NCBI GenBank assembly: GCA_944390305.1
Contig: CALXPX010000045.1
Coordinates: 1 to 9,460 of the forward strand
Direction: 5' to 3'
DNA length: 9,460 bases
From: an uncultured Clostridia bacterium
GTDB taxonomy: Bacteria; Bacillota; Clostridia; TANB77; CAG-508
Below the pieces are notes generated by a model. It worked only from the letters and a program-made list of their open reading frames with translations, was not told where the DNA came from and ran no database searches. Position numbers and translations under genes: made by a program. Shown one piece after another: positions 1 through 4,992 of this stretch (the stretch's first letter is position 1; each line of letters opens with the position of its first letter).

Positions 1-12
1 AGGAGTATAAAG

Positions 13-1659
13 ATGCAAGAGAGTTTAGGTATTAGCATAAATAATCAAGTAATAAAATATGCAAAATTAATAAAAAATAATAATCAAATAGACGTTGCAT
101 CTTTTGGCATTAAATTTTATGACAATTTAGAGAAAAATATTCAGCAAATTATAGACGAAACCAATAGTAAAAATGTACCAATTTGTATAAATACAAAAGA
201 AGAAAAAGTTAGTTATTTTAGTATTTTTGGATTATTAAATAAGAATGATACAAGGAAAACTATTACTACAGAATTTGAAACACTATGTTCAGATAACCAT
301 TTAAATGCAAATGCATATGAAGGAAAATATGTAATTGTAAATGACATAACAAATAAAGACAGAAATAGAGTTATTTATATATATGAAAGTAAAAATGATT
401 TAGAAGAAATAACTTCAATGTTTAAAAATGGAAAAGTAAAAACTATAACACCTTTGCCTTCTTCAATTGCTAATATAGCAGATATAAAAAAAGGCGAAAA
501 TGTTATGATAATTAACATTGAAGAGACTACAACAGTTACAACAATATTAAATCAAAGAATCTATAGCATTGATACAATACCTAATGGAATGCAAGAAGTA
601 ATAGAAAAAATAAATGAAAAAGAAAACTCATATTCTAAATCATATGAAATTTGTAAAAACACTACAATTTATACAATGGAAACAACAGAAACAGCAGATG
701 ATCCTAACAATAGATATTTATCATATATTGTTCCTACATTATTTAATATAGTTCAAGAAGTTAGAAAAATAAAAGATGAGTATAATAAAATTGATAAAAT
801 TTATTTAACAGGATTAGGTACTGCTATAAATAATATAGAATTATATTTCCAAGAATATTTTCAAGAATCAAAATGCGAAATATTAAAACCATTTTTTGCG
901 ATGAACAATAACAAAATAAATATTAAAGACTACATTGAAGTAAATAGTGCAATAGCATTAGCTATGGAAGGCTTAGATTATGGTATTAAGAGCTTAAACT
1001 TTAAAACGAGTTCTTGGAAAGAAGATTTAAGTACATTATTACACTCTGATGTAAAATCATTAGGAAAAGGAAAAAAGTCATCTGGGAGCAAAAAATCATT
1101 TAGTTTTGATTGGAACATGAAAGGTGACTTAAAGCCTACTGAAATGTGGCTTATAAGATGCTCTGTGACTGTACTAATGATAGTGATAATATTTTCAATA
1201 TGTTCAGCATTTTTAGGAAATCAAATAGATGCAAAAACAAAAGATGCAGAAGATGTAACTAAAGATACAAATAAACAAATTGCTTCTGTTACTTCTGATG
1301 ATAACAAAGTATTAGAAAAGAAAAAAGATTATGATAATTTTATGGCTGAATTAGATAATGCAAGTTCAGAGATAGAATCAAAAAGAAGTAGAAAGAATCA
1401 AATCCCTACATTGTTAAATCAAATCGTATATATTATACCAAAGAGTGTACAATTAACTAAAATAAATAATACGGAAAACACAGTAGATGGACAAACAAGA
1501 CAACATATTACAATAACAGCACAATCAAAGAAATATGAGCAATTAGCATATTTTAAAGCAAAAATAAAAAATAACGGTTATCTAGAAAATGTTACATCAA
1601 CAGAAGGAACAAAAGAAGGAGACTATGTAATAGTAACAATAGAAGGAGACTTACCATAA
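13..1659 (+). CDS. pilM/pilN: PilM-PilN fusion protein, type IV pilus inner-membrane alignment complex
   Basis: This 548-residue protein joins two T4P alignment subunits that are normally separate. Residues 1 to about 335 look like the PilM actin-fold domain: an N-terminal strand pair (LGISINNQVIKYAKL, 5-19), a second beta pair (MIINIEETTTVTTIL, 165-179) and an adenosine-type motif (IYLTGLGTAINN, 263-274). Residues about 336-376 are a Lys/Ser/Gly-rich linker, and about 377-401 form one membrane segment. A charged, probably coiled-coil stretch (403-462) leads into a PilN-like ferredoxin-fold domain (about 464-548; 'IPTLLNQIVYIIPKSVQLT', then 'AYFKAKIKNNGYLENV'). In known systems PilM is cytoplasmic and binds the N-terminal tail of PilN; here the link is covalent. 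The phosphate-binding positions are degenerate: GIDIG-type Asp is Ser, and the second DxG-type site reads NIEE. ATP binding is therefore doubtful. The start follows an AGGAG at bases 1-5. It is the first gene seen in the operon; what lies upstream is outside the window. The domain assignment is by pattern recognition. Confidence 0.82.
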   Translation: MQESLGISINNQVIKYAKLIKNNNQIDVASFGIKFYDNLEKNIQQIIDETNSKNVPICINTKEEKVSYFSIFGLLNKNDTRKTITTEFETLCSDNHLNANAYEGKYVIVNDITNKDRNRVIYIYESKNDLEEITSMFKNGKVKTITPLPSSIANIADIKKGENVMIINIEETTTVTTILNQRIYSIDTIPNGMQEVIEKINEKENSYSKSYEICKNTTIYTMETTETADDPNNRYLSYIVPTLFNIVQEVRKIKDEYNKIDKIYLTGLGTAINNIELYFQEYFQESKCEILKPFFAMNNNKINIKDYIEVNSAIALAMEGLDYGIKSLNFKTSSWKEDLSTLLHSDVKSLGKGKKSSGSKKSFSFDWNMKGDLKPTEMWLIRCSVTVLMIVIIFSICSAFLGNQIDAKTKDAEDVTKDTNKQIASVTSDDNKVLEKKKDYDNFMAELDNASSEIESKRSRKNQIPTLLNQIVYIIPKSVQLTKINNTENTVDGQTRQHITITAQSKKYEQLAYFKAKIKNNGYLENVTSTEGTKEGDYVIVTIEGDLP

Positions 1660-1676
1660 TAAAAAGGAGAAAGGCA

Positions 1677-2369
1677 ATGAGAAAATTATTAATATCAATA
1701 TTATTAATATTACTTATAATAATGGCTGCATTATGTATAAAAAATGGTATCAATATTGGACCATTGCGTGTATTAGGTGTAAGTCAAATAAAAGAAGCAA
1801 ATGATAATTTGACTCAAAAGATAAATGAAGCAAAAACAGCAAACGAAGACTATGAAAATAAGCTTTCACAATTGCAAGAAGATATTTCTAAATTAACAGC
1901 ATCAAAAGAAGAATGTCTAAGCAAAATTAATTCTAGCACGGAAAGTCAACTACAAGATGCTACACAAACAAAGAATTATACGATTGAATATTTGTGGAGT
2001 AAAGTAGGAAACCATGCTACGAAAAATGGAGTAGTTATAAAAATGGATGTTACTTCAGGTGCTATTGCAGATTCAAGTTATAGAAATTTGAATTTTACAG
2101 TAACAGGAAATTATCTTGCTATTACAAACTTTATTACAGACTTGGAAAATGATTCAACATTAGAATTTACAATTGATGATTTTTCTATGACACAAAACCA
2201 ATGTACATTTACTGTTAAAGATGTAAAAGTACAACAAGAAGCCACAACAGTTAGTGCAGGAACAACTGCAAATACAAACGCAAGTACAAGCACAAACTCT
2301 ACTACAAATACATCTAATACTGCAAATTCATCAAATAGTAATGTGCAAAATACAAATACTGTAGAATAG
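1677..2369 (+). CDS. pilO: PilO-like type IV pilus alignment protein with Thr/Ser/Asn-rich tail
   Basis: This 230-residue protein has the PilO layout. A short positive N-terminus (MRKL) is followed by one membrane segment (about 4-20), then an amphipathic, probably coiled-coil region (about 36-92, 'QIKEANDNLTQKINEAKTAN') and an alpha/beta domain of ferredoxin type (about 98-188), which includes strands around 'LNFTVTGNYLAITNFITDLE'. PilO pairs with PilN on the outer face of the membrane and helps couple the motor to the pilus. Its place directly after the PilM-PilN fusion supports the call more than sequence similarity does, since PilO diverges strongly. Residues about 188-230 are almost entirely Thr, Ser, Asn and Ala, an extracellular low-complexity tail not typical of proteobacterial PilO. 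The start is set by AGGAG at 1665-1669, 7 bases before the ATG. The gap after the previous gene is 17 bases, so co-transcription is likely. Confidence 0.72.
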   Translation: MRKLLISILLILLIIMAALCIKNGINIGPLRVLGVSQIKEANDNLTQKINEAKTANEDYENKLSQLQEDISKLTASKEECLSKINSSTESQLQDATQTKNYTIEYLWSKVGNHATKNGVVIKMDVTSGAIADSSYRNLNFTVTGNYLAITNFITDLENDSTLEFTIDDFSMTQNQCTFTVKDVKVQQEATTVSAGTTANTNASTSTNSTTNTSNTANSSNSNVQNTNTVE

Positions 2370-2377
2370 GAGAAGAT

Positions 2378-2812
2378 ATGGCTAAAACATTTGTTAAAGA
2401 ATTTTTTATAATTTTATTAATCTGTGTTGCTATTATTTTAATTATGGCTGTAATATTTTATAATTATATTCCAACAAATAAAATAATACCAGCAAAGGTA
2501 ACAGCTTATAAAACACCAGAAAACATTCAAACAGAAATAACAGAAGATACTATAGGAAGTTATACGACACAAGAAAAGGAATATACAATAGAAAATTCAG
2601 ATTTAAGTAAATATCAAGTAACACAAAGTTATAATCCAGGAAAGCCAGATCCATTTTCTGAATATAGTGAAGCAGAGGTAACTGACAATAATAACACAAA
2701 TTCTGCTACAAACAATAATAATGTAAATAATAACAACAATAACAATAAGGTCGATGAAAATGTAACAGATAATTACTATACATCTGAAAATGTAAACAAA
2801 GGTACAAAATAG
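2378..2812 (+). CDS. Small single-pass membrane protein with a DPF motif and Asn-rich tail; possible PilP/GspC-like alignment protein
   Basis: I do not recognise this 144-residue protein as a named family. It has a short N-terminus (MAKTFVKEFF), one membrane segment (about 9-28) and then a polar, probably unstructured exported part. Residues 86-96 read NPGKPDPFSEY. PilP and GspC proteins carry a DPF-type motif in their flexible N-terminal region, and here such a motif follows PilM, PilN and PilO genes, the usual position of pilP. PilP is, however, a lipoprotein that binds the secretin PilQ. This protein has no lipobox Cys and no evident C-terminal beta domain, and no secretin is visible. Residues 104-123 are mostly Asn. 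The RBS AGGAG (2368-2372) overlaps the stop codon of the gene before, which suggests translational coupling. A role in the alignment complex is inferred from position and the short motif; it could equally be a lineage-specific cell-wall-spanning accessory protein. Confidence 0.6.
   Translation: MAKTFVKEFFIILLICVAIILIMAVIFYNYIPTNKIIPAKVTAYKTPENIQTEITEDTIGSYTTQEKEYTIENSDLSKYQVTQSYNPGKPDPFSEYSEAEVTDNNNTNSATNNNNVNNNNNNNKVDENVTDNYYTSENVNKGTK
2687..2746 (+). repeat. AAY trinucleotide-rich tract coding for Asn runs
   Basis: Twenty codons inside the DPF-protein gene are dominated by AAT and AAC, giving Asn at residues 104-106, 112-115 and 117-123. The mix of AAT and AAC means it is not a perfect microsatellite. 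Any gain or loss of whole repeat units would keep the frame, so it would change tail length rather than switch the gene off. Confidence 0.75.
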
Positions 2813-2844
2813 TGTATTAACGTTTGATATATAAAGTTTATTTA

Positions 2845-2873
2845 TTAATTTAGGTAATATTTATTTTTATAAA
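2845..2873 (+). promoter_or_regulatory. Weak candidate promoter for the pilin gene
   Basis: A TATAAA at 2868-2873 could act as a -10 box, with TTAATT (2845-2850) a poor -35 box at 17-base spacing. The region is so AT-rich that such matches are expected by chance. The main argument for a promoter here is indirect: the pilin is preceded by a 95-base gap while most other genes in the locus are nearly contiguous, and it is followed by its own terminator. Confidence 0.25.
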
Positions 2874-2876
2874 TAT
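2857..2876 (+). other. AT-only inverted repeat in the pilin leader
   Basis: ATATTTAT (2857-2864) and ATAAATAT (2869-2876) are exact inverted repeats around a TTTT loop. The dyad overlaps the candidate -10 box and could be an operator or an mRNA leader hairpin. It contains no G or C, so the RNA form would be weak and chance occurrence is quite possible. Confidence 0.25.
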
Positions 2877-2891
2877 ATACAAATTTTTACT

Positions 2892-2899
2892 AAGGAGGG
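2892..2899 (+). promoter_or_regulatory. Strong ribosome binding site of the pilin gene
   Basis: AAGGAGGG matches the anti-SD end of 16S rRNA almost perfectly and lies 8 bases before the ATG at 2908. It is among the strongest SD sequences in the window, as expected for the most abundant product of a pilus locus. Confidence 0.75.
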
Positions 2900-2907
2900 A
2901 ATTTTTT

Positions 2908-3138
2908 ATGTTTAAGAAAGAAAGAGGTATTACATTAGTTGCTCTAGTTGTAACAATTATTGTTCTATTAATATTAGCAGGTGTTGCAATTAGCTTAACA
3001 ATAGGATCAAATGGTATCTTTACAAGATCTCAAAATGCTGTAGATAGATATCAAGATGCTGCTGGTGCAGAAAATACTCAAATGAAAACTTTCGAAAATG
3101 AATTCGACAATGTAGTTCAAAACTTAGGTCTTGACTAA
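2908..3138 (+). CDS. pilA: Short type IV pilin, probable major subunit
   Basis: This 76-residue protein has a class III (type IV prepilin) signal: a basic leader MFKKERG, a predicted cut after Gly7, then a long hydrophobic helix beginning ITLVALVVTIIVLLILAG (8-25). The mature form would be 69 residues, nearly all of it the N-terminal alpha helix plus a short polar amphipathic end (about 34-76). It has no room for the usual beta-sheet globular head and has no cysteines. Mature position 5, normally Glu, is Ala12 here. Its own leader, very strong SD and downstream terminator mark it as the likely abundant subunit. The prepilin peptidase that would process it is encoded next. An alternative is a short pseudopilin, with the true major pilin encoded elsewhere, but the expression signals favour the major-pilin reading. 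Confidence 0.8.
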   Translation: MFKKERGITLVALVVTIIVLLILAGVAISLTIGSNGIFTRSQNAVDRYQDAAGAENTQMKTFENEFDNVVQNLGLD

Positions 3139-3184
3139 TATTGAGAAAAGATAGAAAGTTTGTAAGGTTTTGAAAAAAAGCAAT

Positions 3185-3204
3185 CTATTATTTTATAATA
3201 ATAG
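3185..3204 (+). other. Small AT-rich hairpin downstream of the pilin gene
   Basis: CTATTATT (3185-3192) and AATAATAG (3197-3204) form an 8-base-pair inverted repeat with a 4-base loop, 11 bases before the stronger terminator stem. It could protect or help form the 3' end of the pilin mRNA. It is weak, with a single G-C pair, and may be chance in this base composition. Confidence 0.3.
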
Positions 3205-3214
3205 TACTAAATAT

Positions 3215-3255
3215 GGAGGTTACCTAAATTATTCGTATTTAGGTAACCTTTATTT
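3215..3255 (+). terminator. Intrinsic terminator after the pilin gene, inside the pilus locus
   Basis: AGGTTACCTAAAT (3217-3229) pairs perfectly with ATTTAGGTAACCT (3237-3249) around a 7-base loop, and two G-U pairs can extend the base of the stem. The stem is followed by TTTATTT. This fits a rho-independent terminator placed 76 bases after the pilin stop and 18 bases before the pilD start. Unless it is leaky, or unless a promoter lies within the stem region, it would limit expression of the downstream machinery relative to the pilin. Confidence 0.8.
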
Positions 3256-3272
3256 AAATAAAGGATGAAAAA

Positions 3273-4079
3273 ATGAACATTTTATTATATATAATAATTT
3301 TTGCGATGGGAAGTGTGTTCGGGAGCTTCTTGACTTTAGCAACTTATAGAATACCATTAAATCAAAACATAACACATGAACGTTCTTATTGCCCAAAATG
3401 TAATCATAAATTATCTTTCTTAGATATGATACCTATTTTTAGTTATATTTTCCTTGGTGCAAAATGTAGATACTGCAAAGCAAAAATAGGAGCAAGATAT
3501 TTTATAATAGAAATATTTTCTGGAATAGCATTTGTAATATTAGCAATTCTACTTCAGATTAATATATATGAAATGACAATAAACAAATTAATAGATTTCG
3601 CATTTGGTTCATTATATATTGTTTTTCTATTTTTAGTAGCAGGAATAGATAAAGAACATAATAAAATAGATAAAAGAGTTTTAATATATGGATTAGTAAT
3701 TTCAATTGGATACATGTTATATAATTATGCTACTATAGAAAATTTCAATCCAAATAGATTTATTTTATATTTAGTTATTATAGCTTTAATATTAATATTA
3801 AATACATATAAGTTAAAGAAAACAGGTAAAGACGAATATGAATTAAACGTATTAATATTATGTATTATAATGGCTTTCTTTACTTATGAAGTAGCAACGA
3901 TTATTTCAATTGTTTTAACATTGTTAATTATAGGAATAAAAATTATAATAAATAAAATAGTAAACAAAAGGAAAAAATATAGTATAAATATATCTAAGCA
4001 ACCAATAGCTTTATATTTATGTATAGCAAATTCTTTAACATTAATATTTATATATATACTTGATTTAGTAGGTGATTAA
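3273..4079 (+). CDS. pilD: Prepilin peptidase (type IV prepilin leader peptidase, PilD/GspO family)
   Basis: This 268-residue polytopic membrane protein should cut the leader peptides of the three pilin-like proteins encoded nearby and N-methylate the new ends. The N-terminal part is clear: GSFLTLATYRIPL (17-29) matches the family's GSFLNVxxxR-P motif. Two zinc-type CxxC pairs follow (Cys40/Cys43 and Cys65/Cys68), with the conserved PIFSY-x-GAKCRYC context (54-68). About seven membrane segments follow or surround them. The first catalytic Asp is probably Asp126 in AGIDKEHNKID. The second, normally in GxGD, is probably Asp187 in TGKDEYEL (184-191), where the glycine pattern is altered. Its length is normal for the family. 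The start has a modest SD (AAGGA, 3261-3265) just after the pilin terminator. The stop codon is immediately followed by the ATG of the next gene, so the two are probably translationally coupled. Confidence 0.9.
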   Translation: MNILLYIIIFAMGSVFGSFLTLATYRIPLNQNITHERSYCPKCNHKLSFLDMIPIFSYIFLGAKCRYCKAKIGARYFIIEIFSGIAFVILAILLQINIYEMTINKLIDFAFGSLYIVFLFLVAGIDKEHNKIDKRVLIYGLVISIGYMLYNYATIENFNPNRFILYLVIIALILILNTYKLKKTGKDEYELNVLILCIIMAFFTYEVATIISIVLTLLIIGIKIIINKIVNKRKKYSINISKQPIALYLCIANSLTLIFIYILDLVGD

Positions 4080-4502
4080 ATGAGTGAAAATAAACAGAAA
4101 ATTAAAAGAGAGAAAGGCGCTACTGGATTAGATGTTGCTACAGGAGCTTTAATTTTTATAGTATTTACAACTGTAATTTTAACTTTATATGTGCAAATAT
4201 ATAAACAATCTTCAATTATAAAAATACATGAAGATGCAATGGGATATATAATTGAAATATGTGAAGATATAGATATGAGAAATTATGGAGAATTAGAAGA
4301 CATAAATGGATATAAAGAAATGATTATTGCAAAAATAGGTTTGCCAGTAGAAAGATATAATTTATATTTAACACAAGAAAAATATATAGATACACATGCA
4401 GATGCTAAAGATTTAGTTAAAAGAATAAAGATAAATATAACATATAATTTTGATGGACAAGAAAGAAGTATAGAGGTAAATAAAATAAAAGTAAAAGAGT
4501 AG
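4080..4502 (+). CDS. Minor pilin or pseudopilin-like protein with Asp at mature position 5
   Basis: This 140-residue protein starts with a charged leader (MSENKQKIKREKG) followed by ATGLDVATG and a membrane helix (about 19-40). A prepilin peptidase cut after Gly13 would put Asp18 at mature position 5, an acidic residue where pilins normally have Glu. The rest (about 41-140) is a small charged alpha/beta domain ending in strands ('INITYNFDGQERSIEVNKIK'). The ATG abuts the pilD stop (TAAATG), with AGGTG at 4070-4074 as SD. Being encoded right after the peptidase and before another pilin-like gene suggests a minor subunit that primes or caps the pilus. The G-A-x-x-L-D start also resembles TadE-type pseudopilins, which are likewise cut by prepilin peptidases, so the subfamily is uncertain. 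Confidence 0.6.
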   Translation: MSENKQKIKREKGATGLDVATGALIFIVFTTVILTLYVQIYKQSSIIKIHEDAMGYIIEICEDIDMRNYGELEDINGYKEMIIAKIGLPVERYNLYLTQEKYIDTHADAKDLVKRIKINITYNFDGQERSIEVNKIKVKE

Positions 4503-4510
4503 GTGAAAAA

Positions 4511-4975
4511 ATGAAATCTGAAAAAGGTATTACACTAACAATTTTAGTTATATATGTTGTATTTTTTAGTATTATAATGAGCTTACTCGCAGCTCTAAGT
4601 AATTATATCTATAAAAATATAGGATATGTAAATGATAATAGTATAGATATAAGTGAATTTAATAAATTTAATATGTATTTTATCGAAGATATAAAAACAA
4701 ATAAACAAGCTGAAATAAAAGAAACAGTAAATGAAGAAGGAAAAGAAATTTTACAAATTACTTTTGAAGATGGTGATACTTATAGATATGTAAAAAGTGA
4801 AAAAACAATATATAAAAATAAACAAAAAATAGCAAAAGATATAATAGATTTTAATGCAGAACAATTTAATAATTCAGAAAAAAGAAAAAAATATATAGAA
4901 GTAAATATAAAAATTGGATCTAATGATGAAGCAAATTACAAAAAGAAAATTGAATACGTATTAAAATATTGGTAA
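4511..4975 (+). CDS. Minor pilin/pseudopilin-like protein, distantly GspJ/ComGF-like
   Basis: This 154-residue protein has a short class III leader (MKSEKG), a predicted cut after Gly6 and a long hydrophobic helix (ITLTILVIYVVFFSIIMSLL, 7-26). Mature position 5 is Ile11, not Glu. The exported part (about 40-154) has a pattern seen in GspJ/ComGF-type pseudopilins: a polar helix, then strands with 'YRYVKSEKTIYKN' and 'DIIDFNAEQF'. Such proteins sit at the tip complex or start pilus assembly. The SD AGGTG (4501-4505) overlaps the preceding stop codon, so it is probably coupled to that minor-pilin gene, and together with it forms a minor-pilin pair. The subfamily match is by general pattern and is tentative; membership in the pilin superfamily is more secure. 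Confidence 0.65.
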   Translation: MKSEKGITLTILVIYVVFFSIIMSLLAALSNYIYKNIGYVNDNSIDISEFNKFNMYFIEDIKTNKQAEIKETVNEEGKEILQITFEDGDTYRYVKSEKTIYKNKQKIAKDIIDFNAEQFNNSEKRKKYIEVNIKIGSNDEANYKKKIEYVLKYW

Positions 4976-4992
4976 TTTGAAAGGAGAATATT

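Noticed and set aside
2111..2293. Open frame of 60 codons on the minus strand inside the PilO-like gene
   Set aside because: It is antisense to a gene with clear organisation and RBS. It is an effect of the Thr/Ser/Asn codon pattern, with no recognisable domain.
2813..2856. Terminator directly after the DPF-protein gene
   Set aside because: The region is AT-rich with short partial dyads, but no stable stem followed by a T run could be found. Read-through into the pilin gene is possible.
2813..2907. Possible cyclic di-GMP riboswitch before the pilin
   Set aside because: Such riboswitches precede pilin genes in some Clostridia, but the 95-base leader has almost no G/C-containing pairing and none of the conserved GEMM-type core sequence. 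It is also shorter than a full aptamer with expression platform would need.
2908..3138. Conductive-pilus (Geobacter-like e-pilin) interpretation of the short pilin
   Set aside because: The length is similar, but the mature protein has only four aromatic residues (Phe38, Tyr48, Phe62, Phe66), none in the first 30 mature residues, and there is no multi-haem cytochrome gene in the window. Size alone does not support it.
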